Shown piece after piece: positions 1-8,500 of a stretch of DNA of 64,000 nucleotides. Every line of letters begins with the position of its first letter. The stretch's first letter is position 1. This DNA is from RGIG9115 sp045603225 (GTDB lineage: Bacteria; Bacillota; Clostridia; UBA1381): contig JAZULT010000018.1 of NCBI GenBank assembly GCA_045603225.1, positions 45,661-109,660 of the forward strand, in the 5' to 3' direction. Under the pieces are notes generated by a model. It worked only from the letters and a program-made list of their open reading frames with translations, ran no database searches and was not told the origin of the DNA. A program made the translations under genes and the position numbers.

Positions 1-336
1 AATTGTATATGTACTGCCGTTTGTCATCCCTGTTGCCGCATCATACAAAAGCTCTATACTTGTATTGTTCTGCTTTACTTCTCTTACATGAGTAAGATAT
101 ATACTCTTATCTCCGTCAAAGCTTTCACTTTCGGAAATATCAGCATAACAATTATCTTTATCCATTGGTATATATGCTGAACCCATCTGTCCCTGCTGTA
201 CTGAGTCAGGCTCATTGTACACAACGTTCCAGTTTTCAATCGTCAATGTTGCATCATCGTCCGCCCATGCGGTCGCATATGAACAAACCATTCCGAGGGC
301 AAGAACAGATGCTATACACTTTAATACTTTTCTCAT
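1..336 (-). CDS. Exported protein, 3' end outside the window
   Basis: The frame is open from an ATG at 336 to the left edge (112 codons seen), so the gene is cut by the window. The start follows an AAGGAGTG ribosome binding site that overlaps the stop of the upstream gene. The first 25 or so residues (MRKVLKCIASVLALGMVCSY, then ATAWA) form a classic Sec signal peptide. The visible mature part is hydrophilic and beta-rich with no motif I recognise. It sits 13 bases behind a surface-layer-type gene and is probably the third gene of that operon, so a cell-surface or secreted role is inferred. Specific function unknown. Confidence 0.8.
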   Translation of the reverse strand, partial: MRKVLKCIASVLALGMVCSYATAWADDDATLTIENWNVVYNEPDSVQQGQMGSAYIPMDKDNCYADISESESFDGDKSIYLTHVREVKQNNTSIELLYDAATGMTNGSTYTI

Positions 337-349
337 ACTCTCACACTCC

Positions 350-2860
350 TTAATAATTTCTTACAATTATGATGTTATTGGCTTCAGCCCACATAACACT
401 GACAACTACGTAATCTCCGACAAGAATATCCGAGTAGTTCACAATCTTAGCTTCGCCCTCTTCTTTATCGTTAAGATATACTTTAACAGCTCCGCCGGTT
501 CCGCGTCCTGTACTCTTAAGAACATATTCCTTACCATTTACGTCAATTACAATGGATTTCTTTTCGCCGTCAACCTTTCTTACATATCCTGCCGCAGTAC
601 CGCTGTAATCTACATCCATTAATCCGGTATATCCTGAAGATACATTGTATATACTTTCAACATCAACAACATTTCCTCTGCCGTCAATGTAAAATTTCAC
701 AACATCTCCCACTGAAAGACCGTCAAAAATATAATCTTCCTTAGCTATCATGGAAATATCGGAATATGTTCCGAATCTTCCGTGAACTACCTTCTTAACA
801 TCTCCGTCACCGGTTACCGCTTCTGAAAAACCGGAAACAATGAATACCTCATTATTTAATGTACCTCCCGCTTTTCCTTCAATAACGAAACAGTCGCTTG
901 TCATAAACTCGTCTGTATTATACGGAACTACAGTAAAATCCTTATCTGTTTTAAATTCGCTTCCGATTCCGTAATCATCCTCATCATAGCTAAGTTCTGC
1001 AGGGAATGTGAACACCACGTATTCATCAGCCGCATAAAGAAGCGGACCGTTTGCTGAGCTGAACATTTTTGATGTCCAGCGGTAGCATCCGAAAACAGAG
1101 TCTCTTACAGTAAGCTTATCCGGCATATACTCTGTTGTTTTAACCGCGGTCTTGATAAGGTTTATCTTACCGTCCATGTTCTTGGAGTACTGTATCACCT
1201 GAGGCTCTACCTTACTGCCTTTTGAAACTGCTCTGTACAGCTCATCAGATTTAAGGTTCTTGCCCTCATAATCTTCATTATAAAGCTTTACCTTGTTATT
1301 AACCTCTTCAGTGTACCATGTTCCGTCAGTGTCCATATACTTGATTACGACAGTTTTTTCATCGTCTTCATCTAAATTAAGCTTAAGCATAACTCCGTAG
1401 GAAAGTGCACCTGTATCAGCTGAAGCAACACCGACAATCCTATTGTTCATATCAGCATAGAATATATAGTCGCTTCCTATTTTGAATTCAGGAACAGCAA
1501 CATCCTTTAACGCTCTTGCCTTTTCAAATTCAGGTGCTCCACTGTAAACCTCACCGTCTATAACATACTCACCTTCGGATGTAAGAGATTCAAGCGTTCC
1601 CGTAAACGACTTATCCGAAATGTAAACAACTCTTACAGGCTCGCTGTTTTTTGAAGTTGCGATACTTATAACATTTCTCGGATTTATAACAGGATTTTCA
1701 ATTTCCTCTCCGTTATATATGTATTTGACATCATAATCATCAGAATCAGATGAAATATCCACATTGTTCATTGCGCCTTCATATGAATAACTGTTTACGA
1801 GCTTGCTGTCATACTCAGTTACATACTTGACAAACACGTTTTCATATGACGTTATAAGAATTACATCTGTTTTTGAATCCTTGTTGTTGTCAATGAATTT
1901 AAGCATTGTATTCTCAGCTGTCATATCCTCTTTTGTATAATCAAAATATACATGTCCGTTATATATAACCTTTACAGCCGCATCAATCTTAAGCTTCTTT
2001 GCAGAATTTTCGCTGTAATATCCGACAAGCGACATATCACTGCTTACAGAAGAAATTTCATCGCTGTTTATTTCGCATATTTTATTGTCAACAGGCTGTG
2101 CGTATTTGAATACACATTCGTCATTGTTTTCTTTGTAGAACACTCGCACATTACAGCCGAGAAAATCGAGCTTATAGCTATCGCCTTTTTCCATCTGCAA
2201 GTCATCAACAAGTATAAAGTCCTCTCCGACTTTACTGTCTCCGTCAAGTGCGGTAAATCCGTTATCGGTTACGATTCCTTCATATTCGTATATATCACGT
2301 GATTTTGAAAGAATTGTTTCATCTTCTTTTTCAATCACCTTATATCCGTTATTTTCAAACTTATATTCTGTAACAGGTGCGTCAACTGCGTTATAAAGAA
2401 GCTCTATCATATCGCCCGAATTAATTCTGTCGGTATTCGATTTTTTTAATCCGTCTGTGATACCTCTTGAGCCTGCTGTTTTCATATACGCATTAACCGA
2501 GTTATTACCGGGAACTTTTTCCGAGTATCCTCCCGCACGCACAAGAATCTGAACTGCCTTATCGTATGTAACTTCCTTATCAGAGGCAATATTTTCATCC
2601 GGTTTTACAAGGTTATAATTCACTGCAAAAGCCATTATATCCTCAGGAACGCTGTCGGTCATCATTCCTGCTACAGCCGTAAGATATTCTTTATATGAAA
2701 CATTACCGAGAGCCTTATAATTCTCTTCATATTTATCAGGCAGAATATCAAGATTTATAAGTGTATTAATTTTTTCTGCGTCATCTGTCACCGGGGTTTC
2801 AGCCATTACAGGTATCTGAAACATTCCCAGAGTCAACAGCAAAGCCAGTATTTTCTTCAT
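350..2860 (-). CDS. Large exported surface protein with N-terminal SLH-like repeats
   Basis: 836 residues with a clear signal peptide (residues 1-20, cleavage near VMAE). Residues 25-160 contain three degenerate repeats resembling S-layer homology modules (for example YKEYLTAVAGMM and YDKAVQILVRAGGY), which would anchor the protein to secondary cell-wall polymers. The remaining 650 residues are acidic and beta-rich with repeated short modules (a late one begins GYVRKVDGEKKSIVIDVNGK) and no catalytic motif I can name. It follows the SLH protein upstream by 24 bases and precedes another exported protein, so the three are probably one surface-protein operon. SLH-like assignment is by eye; the rest is an unknown extracellular protein. 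Confidence 0.75.
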   Translation of the reverse strand: MKKILALLLTLGMFQIPVMAETPVTDDAEKINTLINLDILPDKYEENYKALGNVSYKEYLTAVAGMMTDSVPEDIMAFAVNYNLVKPDENIASDKEVTYDKAVQILVRAGGYSEKVPGNNSVNAYMKTAGSRGITDGLKKSNTDRINSGDMIELLYNAVDAPVTEYKFENNGYKVIEKEDETILSKSRDIYEYEGIVTDNGFTALDGDSKVGEDFILVDDLQMEKGDSYKLDFLGCNVRVFYKENNDECVFKYAQPVDNKICEINSDEISSVSSDMSLVGYYSENSAKKLKIDAAVKVIYNGHVYFDYTKEDMTAENTMLKFIDNNKDSKTDVILITSYENVFVKYVTEYDSKLVNSYSYEGAMNNVDISSDSDDYDVKYIYNGEEIENPVINPRNVISIATSKNSEPVRVVYISDKSFTGTLESLTSEGEYVIDGEVYSGAPEFEKARALKDVAVPEFKIGSDYIFYADMNNRIVGVASADTGALSYGVMLKLNLDEDDEKTVVIKYMDTDGTWYTEEVNNKVKLYNEDYEGKNLKSDELYRAVSKGSKVEPQVIQYSKNMDGKINLIKTAVKTTEYMPDKLTVRDSVFGCYRWTSKMFSSANGPLLYAADEYVVFTFPAELSYDEDDYGIGSEFKTDKDFTVVPYNTDEFMTSDCFVIEGKAGGTLNNEVFIVSGFSEAVTGDGDVKKVVHGRFGTYSDISMIAKEDYIFDGLSVGDVVKFYIDGRGNVVDVESIYNVSSGYTGLMDVDYSGTAAGYVRKVDGEKKSIVIDVNGKEYVLKSTGRGTGGAVKVYLNDKEEGEAKIVNYSDILVGDYVVVSVMWAEANNIIIVRNY

Positions 2861-2884
2861 TCTCTGTTTTACCTCCGTATTGTA

Positions 2885-4519
2885 TTATTTAAGTACATTG
2901 AATATTATCTGTGCCGCTTCTGCTCTTGTGGTATTTGAAAGCGGTGAAATCTTTCCGCCGCCGGTACCCGACACAATCCCTGATTCATAAAGCTTTTTAA
3001 CAGCATCCTTGGCGTAATCGCTGACAATATCAAAATCATTGATTTCGTCAATGCTTCTGACAGCATCGCCCGCCTCGCTCAGCCTTGCTATCATTGTAAT
3101 CATATCCTGTCGGGTAATGTAACTGCCTGTTCCGAAATCCGTTTCCGAAACTCCGTTTACAATTCCTTTTGCATATGCCGCATTTACAAACGGTTCATAC
3201 CATGCACCTTCAGGAACATCTTCAAAAACCGGTTCTCCGCCCGGAGTGATATTGTATGCTCTTACAAGCATCGTTACAAATTCTTCTCTCGTAACAATTC
3301 TTGAAGGCTCAAATTTGCCATCACCAACACCTGATACTATTCCTTTTTTATAGAGGTCAGAAACTGCAACAACTGCCCATGCATGGTTTTCCATATCGGT
3401 AAAAGCTGTTGTTTCTTCAGGCTTTGTCTCTTCCTTCTCAACAACCGAAACTTTGAAGTCTGTTACTGCGGCAGACGAACCTTTGCCTCCGCCTCCACCG
3501 CCTGAGCTTCCTTTTGACGACGTCTTTTCGGGAATTGAATCTTCAATAAGGTCTGAAAGTTCCGAGACATTTATAAGCGGATTGCTTTTTAATTTTCTTA
3601 CCATATTCTCATGTGTCTTTGTTTTGTTTGACGAAGAAAGGTCTTCGTATTCTTCATACGCATTATCCTTGTCAAGCCCTAAAAGCTTTTCATTATCCTT
3701 CATAAGCTTTGAAAGCTCGTTGTATCTTGCATTATTTATTTTATAAAGAACATTAAGGACTTTATATTCATCGCTGAAATTCTCATATGTAATATCTTCT
3801 TTATTTTCATCAAGATATTCTTCCGCATACGTCTTAAGAGTCTCATCGCCAATCTCTGCATAATTTACATCCTCATATACGGGATTTATCATTTCAAGTA
3901 CTCCGGAAAGCGGTGTATATCCTTCTTTTACCGCCTCTGCTCCGATTACTGCCTTTAAAACGTCTACGCAGTTTTCAGTATCTTTTTCTGCATCTGCAAA
4001 TGTTTTGCAGATATCTTTTTCAAGCGAATTGTAAATCTCCATATTAATTCCGAGACTACTTAAAGCTTTTATATATCCGGAGTCTTCGGAAAGTATCGCT
4101 TTAAGAGCATCACTGTCACTTGATGCCAGAATTTCACAAAGCTCTGATTTTGAAGACATACTCACGAAATCAAATTCATACTGCTTCTTTTCTTTTCCTT
4201 CGCCTTTAAGAGACAGAATATATACTCCGTCAGTGGAAATTCCTTCTTTATTTTCAGGCATCTCAAAGGTTATTTCTGCCATTCCGTCTTTCCCGGCTTT
4301 AATTTCCTTTATAGTATAAGCATTGAAAGAAATATTTTCATCGCCTTTTTTAATAACTGAAGCAGTAATTATGTCACCTTCTGCTTCTTCGGTATCAATT
4401 CTGAGCGTGACTATATTACCGTTGTATATCGGGGTTATTTCTGTAATCCCCTCTCCGTATGCGGTACAAAACATCGTTCCTGCAAGAACAAAAGCAGGAA
4501 TAAGTTTTTTCATCTTCAT
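2885..4519 (-). CDS. S-layer homology (SLH) domain protein
   Basis: 544 residues. It has a signal peptide (1-22), then an all-helical acidic region of unknown role (about 130-330), a flexible glycine/serine linker (GSSGGGGGGKGSS near 345), and three C-terminal SLH domains at about 375-425, 435-485 and 490-544. Each SLH shows the usual pattern: F.D....W....V..LY..GIV.G...G.F.P....TREE. SLH triplets bind pyruvylated cell-wall polymers and hold proteins on the Gram-positive surface. It is the first gene after a good promoter (4582-4554) and a GAGGAG site about 11 bases before the ATG. Gly-rich hinges between a payload and SLH domains are common in S-layer-associated proteins. Confidence 0.88.
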   Translation of the reverse strand: MKMKKLIPAFVLAGTMFCTAYGEGITEITPIYNGNIVTLRIDTEEAEGDIITASVIKKGDENISFNAYTIKEIKAGKDGMAEITFEMPENKEGISTDGVYILSLKGEGKEKKQYEFDFVSMSSKSELCEILASSDSDALKAILSEDSGYIKALSSLGINMEIYNSLEKDICKTFADAEKDTENCVDVLKAVIGAEAVKEGYTPLSGVLEMINPVYEDVNYAEIGDETLKTYAEEYLDENKEDITYENFSDEYKVLNVLYKINNARYNELSKLMKDNEKLLGLDKDNAYEEYEDLSSSNKTKTHENMVRKLKSNPLINVSELSDLIEDSIPEKTSSKGSSGGGGGGKGSSAAVTDFKVSVVEKEETKPEETTAFTDMENHAWAVVAVSDLYKKGIVSGVGDGKFEPSRIVTREEFVTMLVRAYNITPGGEPVFEDVPEGAWYEPFVNAAYAKGIVNGVSETDFGTGSYITRQDMITMIARLSEAGDAVRSIDEINDFDIVSDYAKDAVKKLYESGIVSGTGGGKISPLSNTTRAEAAQIIFNVLK

Positions 4520-4553
4520 AATGCATTCAACTCCTCATTTATTTTACATCTTA

Positions 4554-4582
4554 ATTGTATCACATATAAAATACATTTTCAA
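4554..4582 (-). promoter_or_regulatory. Sigma-A type promoter of the surface-protein operon
   Basis: On the minus strand TTGAAA (4582-4577) and TACAAT (4559-4554) are separated by 17 bases, about 35 bases ahead of the SLH gene start. Confidence 0.7.
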
Positions 4583-4627
4583 GTTCCATTTAATTACAAA
4601 ATTGCATTTTACGAACCAAATTATACA

Positions 4628-4660
4628 TAAAAAAAAGAGTGTTGCATTAAATAACACTCT
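4628..4660 (-). terminator. Rho-independent terminator after the large AraC regulator
   Basis: On the minus strand an 8-bp stem AGAGTGTT / AACACTCT with a 9-base loop is followed by a run of T residues, just past the stop codon at 4684. Confidence 0.8.
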
Positions 4661-4683
4661 CTTTTAAAATTGTACCTCAATTA

Positions 4684-7140
4684 TTATTTATTTTCTCTCA
4701 GCCATTCAGATACTGTCATACCCGAATAGTTTTTAAACGAACGTTTGAAGCTTGAAATATTAAGATATCCGCAGTGCTTTATTGTTTCCTCCTGAGTATA
4801 TCCCTGCAGAAGAAGCTCCTTCGCCTTTTCCATACGGATACGGATAACATATTTTACGTATGTTGTATTTGCGGACTTCTTGAAAATACGTGTTATATAC
4901 GATTCACTTATGCCAAGCATCTCCGAAACCATACTTAGTGACAAATCGGGATTCTGATAATTCTTTGCAATAATGTCTATTACCATATTCGTTGTTGACA
5001 TCTTCTTCTGCTGACTGTTGAATGTTGAATACATATTCTGAAGATTAACTGCAACATCAACAATCATTTCCCTTACTTCATTATAGGAACTGCAAAGCGT
5101 TATATTCTGGAAAATATCAAAATAACTGTTATCTATTACATGCTCAAATTTGTAATTATGATTTTTCGCAAATTCAAATATCGCTTTAAGCGCAAATATA
5201 GAATATCTCTTGTATGCGTCAAGAGTAAGCTCAGATTTGTTTAGATTATCAAAAAAGGCTTTCGTCTGAGTTTTCAGAGTATCAAACGTAAGACTCTTGA
5301 AATATCCCAGCTCCTCTGACAGTATATTATCGGTAAACATGATAGATTTAATATCAAAGCCTGATGTTGCGATATACTCGTACTGTTCAGATTTAACCTG
5401 ATTGATTGTAAGATATTCTTCGATGCATATATTATTTATGTACTGCTCGTCGAATATATTCGTATATTCACGGTAATCAGGCTTATACGGTGTTTTTAAC
5501 ATAAGCTCATTCTCATCGCATCTTATCTTACTTATCATGAATCCGTTATCAAAACGATAGTCACATTCATCAAGCGGTTTGTCGTCAGAGCTGATGTTAA
5601 ACGCAAAGAGGCATATCGCTTTTTCGATTTCAAGAAGATTTATTTCAACAGCCTCATCCGACTCAACGACCACAATATCAAAATATAACGCATCTTTCTC
5701 CTGGTTCAGAACAATTTTTGTTTTAAATCCGTCTATGTTTACATATGAATATTTAAATCTGACGGTAGTATTTTTAAACCTTACGCATATTGCATTTTTA
5801 TTTTTCTTTACACTTAATTTACTTACATCACCCGATATGCTGAATCTGATACGGAAATCAGATGTTAAAAATTTGCCGTCTATAGGTGTAAGGTCAGGAT
5901 GAATGTCACCGAAATTCGTTGAAAAAATAATATTACCTATAACTGTTTCCTTAAACTGCACCGAATGCAATTCGGCACTGGAAAAGTCATGACTGTTATT
6001 TAAAACATCAAGCTTAATTGTATAAGGCTCACATACGTTATCTGACTTAAAGTACCCTATAAAATTCTCATGACTTCCCCAGAAAGATTCGTGGTTAAAG
6101 CTTCCTATAGCAAAATCAGACTGCATATAATTCGATGCTATCCGGGATTTTACAAAATATCTGTAAGTATTTCCACGACTTATTATATCCTGATTGAATC
6201 TGTTTATATTTTCGTTCTTGAAATACGGAAGATATTTTTCGGGACACTTTGAAAGAATCTTCGTTTTATGATTTTTAATAGTATTATCTAATTTAATTCC
6301 GGTTGCACATGCTATAAATGTGAGAAATACTTCACATGGAATAACACGCGATACATCTGCCTGAGGACCGGAAAGAATCTGAACGCCTGTGTGAAAATTC
6401 TTTGCAATTGCCTTCCATAATATATCATAAACAGTATCTGCAATGCTTCGGCACAATTCATCAGGGATATCTCTTTTTATCATCATAAGTATTTCACTTG
6501 CAGCATATGTCTCATAGAAAGAATTATACTCCCATATATTACCATTAAATGTCGTGCCCGAACAAAAAGCATTAAGAGAAGATATTGCGCAGTTAATAAA
6601 ATCGGGAGCATTGAATATTTTACCGCATCTGAACAGCGTATATACTTCCCAGAGCTTTACGGTTGAACACGGTGTTGCATACGAGGTTTTACCTTCAACA
6701 GACAACAGTGCCTGATTATAGCAGGCTTTAAGCATCCGCTGAACAAGATTTGCCGGAAGCTTTTTTTCATAATAATTAAGTATCTCGAAAAATGCAATGG
6801 GAAACTCAAAATTATGAGGAAATGTATAATGCTTTTGCACAGCTACCATCTCTACATACTGAGGAAACAGTCCTCTATGCTCCCCCTCGTCCATACACTG
6901 AAGGGACAGAACCGTCTGTATAATATCTATTGCTCTTGTTATATCCTCCAAGCCGTTTCTGTCAAGAAGAAGATGTGCATATTCAAGAGAATCAAGAGGC
7001 GGATGTGCCAATTTCCCGTCAAATTCATACTGAACATCAGTACCGTGAAAATATCTGGGCAAGTAAAGCAGCTTTATTGATTCATCATAGTAATCATCAT
7101 AATAAGATGCATCCCTGAACGGAAATATTTTTAAAAACAT
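4684..7140 (-). CDS. Large AraC-family regulator with enzyme-like N-terminal region
   Basis: The ATG at 7140 is chosen because it follows AAAAGGAGTAATTTT; the frame is open further upstream, but that part lies in a repeat. The product is 818 residues, about three times the usual AraC length. The last 100 residues are a standard double helix-turn-helix (DLSLSMVSEMLGISESYITR, then a second helix pair ending SSFKRSFKNYSGMTVSEWL). Residues 1-330 look alpha-helical and 350-550 beta-rich, an order that recalls the alpha/alpha-toroid plus beta-sheet plan of heparinase or alginate-lyase-type polysaccharide lyases. That likeness is by impression only and I identify no catalytic residues. There are no membrane segments, so this is probably a cytoplasmic one-component sensor of a carbohydrate. 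No obvious target operon adjoins it. Confidence 0.75.
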   Translation of the reverse strand: MFLKIFPFRDASYYDDYYDESIKLLYLPRYFHGTDVQYEFDGKLAHPPLDSLEYAHLLLDRNGLEDITRAIDIIQTVLSLQCMDEGEHRGLFPQYVEMVAVQKHYTFPHNFEFPIAFFEILNYYEKKLPANLVQRMLKACYNQALLSVEGKTSYATPCSTVKLWEVYTLFRCGKIFNAPDFINCAISSLNAFCSGTTFNGNIWEYNSFYETYAASEILMMIKRDIPDELCRSIADTVYDILWKAIAKNFHTGVQILSGPQADVSRVIPCEVFLTFIACATGIKLDNTIKNHKTKILSKCPEKYLPYFKNENINRFNQDIISRGNTYRYFVKSRIASNYMQSDFAIGSFNHESFWGSHENFIGYFKSDNVCEPYTIKLDVLNNSHDFSSAELHSVQFKETVIGNIIFSTNFGDIHPDLTPIDGKFLTSDFRIRFSISGDVSKLSVKKNKNAICVRFKNTTVRFKYSYVNIDGFKTKIVLNQEKDALYFDIVVVESDEAVEINLLEIEKAICLFAFNISSDDKPLDECDYRFDNGFMISKIRCDENELMLKTPYKPDYREYTNIFDEQYINNICIEEYLTINQVKSEQYEYIATSGFDIKSIMFTDNILSEELGYFKSLTFDTLKTQTKAFFDNLNKSELTLDAYKRYSIFALKAIFEFAKNHNYKFEHVIDNSYFDIFQNITLCSSYNEVREMIVDVAVNLQNMYSTFNSQQKKMSTTNMVIDIIAKNYQNPDLSLSMVSEMLGISESYITRIFKKSANTTYVKYVIRIRMEKAKELLLQGYTQEETIKHCGYLNISSFKRSFKNYSGMTVSEWLRENK

Positions 7141-7169
7141 AAAATTACTCCTTTTACTGGGCTCATGTG

Positions 7170-7195
7170 ATATGCTCGTGTTACAATAGGGACAA
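7170..7195. repeat. Half copy of a dispersed palindromic repeat
   Basis: The segment ATATGCTCGTGTTACAATAG followed by GGACAA and an A run matches the right arm of the palindrome at 18854-18901 with two differences. It lies between the ribosome binding site of the AraC gene and the dinD-like gene, and makes a spurious N-terminal extension of the AraC frame. It looks like the end of a mobile repeat unit whose other arm has decayed. Confidence 0.6.
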
Positions 7196-7209
7196 AAAAA
7201 CATATAACA

Positions 7210-8070
7210 TTACTCATCAAGCATGAGCCTTCCTTCTTTTGCTTTTTTCTTAAGCCTCTGCATCTGTTCTTTTTCAATTTGAGCAATACTTTTTTTGGGA
7301 GTTGGTAAATCTTCAGGCATTGTACCGCCAATTTCCTCAATAGCTTTTCTAACTTCTCTGCCAACTGTATTGTGGACTTTTGTAGCAATTTCTGCACTGT
7401 CAACTTTATCTTTTCTTATTTTTTCTTCAGTTTGTGAAATTCTGAAAAGATTAGCAATAAGTTCCGTGCTACCCATATAATCAAGAATTTTCTGTCCAAC
7501 CGCAAGTCCTTTTCTTTGATGAATATCTTCAACATCAAGTCCTCCATAAAGTCCCATGTATCCTGCATTTTGAAAAATTGCAAATTCTTCATTTGTTATA
7601 ACTCCGGCATTTCTTGCAGTTTCAGCAAGAAGTTGATTCCATTGTTTTATATCTCCGCGAACAACTAATCTTCTGCTGTCTTCATCAAGTTGATTAAATC
7701 TGTCAGCCACTTCTTGTCTATATGTCTGTATAGCAAAATATGTTTGTCCAAGTGCAATTACTTCTTTTCTCGGATCGCCATTCTGAAGAATCAAATAGCA
7801 AGCATATCTTGTAAGTTCATAGTCTAAAACCGGCTTTTGGGTTGCACCTGCTTTTACGATTTTCCTGACCTCAGGAAAATCGTAAGTAATATCATGTCCG
7901 CTGTTTTCACAAGCAATCATTGCACGTTTTATAACTTTATTAAAATTTTCCCATTTATTATAATTCAGAACATTTGCCAATTCCCTTGCAAACCAATATT
8001 CTGTTCCATCTTCTTTATTATGCTTTATGTCTTCAAAACATTTATACTCTTTTGCAATTAAATTGCTCAT
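7210..8070 (-). CDS. dinD: DinD-like protein (BRO N-terminal domain)
   Basis: 286 residues, close to the roughly 275 of E. coli DinD. It contains the characteristic N-terminal block (EYWFARELANVLNYNKWENF), then a conserved middle (LTRYACYLILQNGDPRKEVI, followed by ALGQTYFAIQTYRQE). E. coli DinD is SOS-induced and antagonises RecA filaments; the family is scattered among bacteria and phages through transfer. The start follows AAGAGGTAAAGTA. I see no SOS box of the CGAAC-N4-GTTCG type upstream, only two TGTCGAA repeats ten bases apart at about 8087-8105. It is flanked by a repeat end on one side and a hairpin on the other, consistent with acquisition. Confidence 0.85.
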   Translation of the reverse strand: MSNLIAKEYKCFEDIKHNKEDGTEYWFARELANVLNYNKWENFNKVIKRAMIACENSGHDITYDFPEVRKIVKAGATQKPVLDYELTRYACYLILQNGDPRKEVIALGQTYFAIQTYRQEVADRFNQLDEDSRRLVVRGDIKQWNQLLAETARNAGVITNEEFAIFQNAGYMGLYGGLDVEDIHQRKGLAVGQKILDYMGSTELIANLFRISQTEEKIRKDKVDSAEIATKVHNTVGREVRKAIEEIGGTMPEDLPTPKKSIAQIEKEQMQRLKKKAKEGRLMLDE

Positions 8071-8500
8071 TACTTTACCTCTTTTCTTTTTTCGACATCA
8101 TTCGACAATCTTACTATTAGAGACAAAAATTTTTAAAGTCTTCCCCTTAAGTAACCGCTGATTAATTATTATGGTTGTAGGGGGAAGCTTCTTTATTCTC
8201 AATTTTTTCAACATTCACAATATAAAACCATATATCCTAATAGCATTATATATTATGAAGAATAAAATGTCAATAGGTTTTCTTAAATCGAAATTTATAT
8301 GCAAGCAGATAATCCGTCCCTACGTTGTAAAATTAACCGGTTTAAAACTCCAATTTTTTAAGAAATATATTGACATTACTGCATATGTATGTTATAATGT
8401 GGATATTTTAAAAGGGACGAGAATACATCGTTACAGAGTCTCTTGACAAACTTTATGCTGATAAAGATAAAATAGTTGAATAAAGGAGTATATAATCAAA
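8071..8500. other. 430-base intergenic region with a hairpin and gene remnant
   Basis: From 8140 to 8187 an imperfect inverted repeat (CTTCCCCTTAAGTAACC against GGTTGTAGGGGGAAG) forms a hairpin without a clear T run, so it is not an obvious terminator. A promoter is at 8370-8398. Inside the following leader, 8412-8483 reads as an open stretch without a start codon (EYIVTESLDKLYADKDKIVE then stop), which may be a decayed gene end or chance. The rest is AT-rich and featureless to me. Confidence 0.5.
8370..8398 (+). promoter_or_regulatory. Promoter of the PHP-domain gene
   Basis: TTGACA (8370-8375), 17-base spacer, TATAAT (8393-8398): a perfect sigma-A consensus. It predicts a leader of roughly 95 bases before the ATG at 8501, long enough to carry regulation, though I see no known riboswitch. 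Confidence 0.8.

Noticed and set aside
7141..7203. Longer N-terminus of the large AraC regulator starting FFCPYCNTSISHE
   Set aside because: It reads through the dispersed repeat end; the ATG at 7140 has a proper ribosome binding site.
7210..8070. LexA box upstream of the dinD-like gene
   Set aside because: No CGAAC-N4-GTTCG or close match found in the 200 bases before the start.
8412..8483. 24-codon open stretch in the PHP gene leader
   Set aside because: No start codon and too short to call a gene; noted only as a possible remnant.
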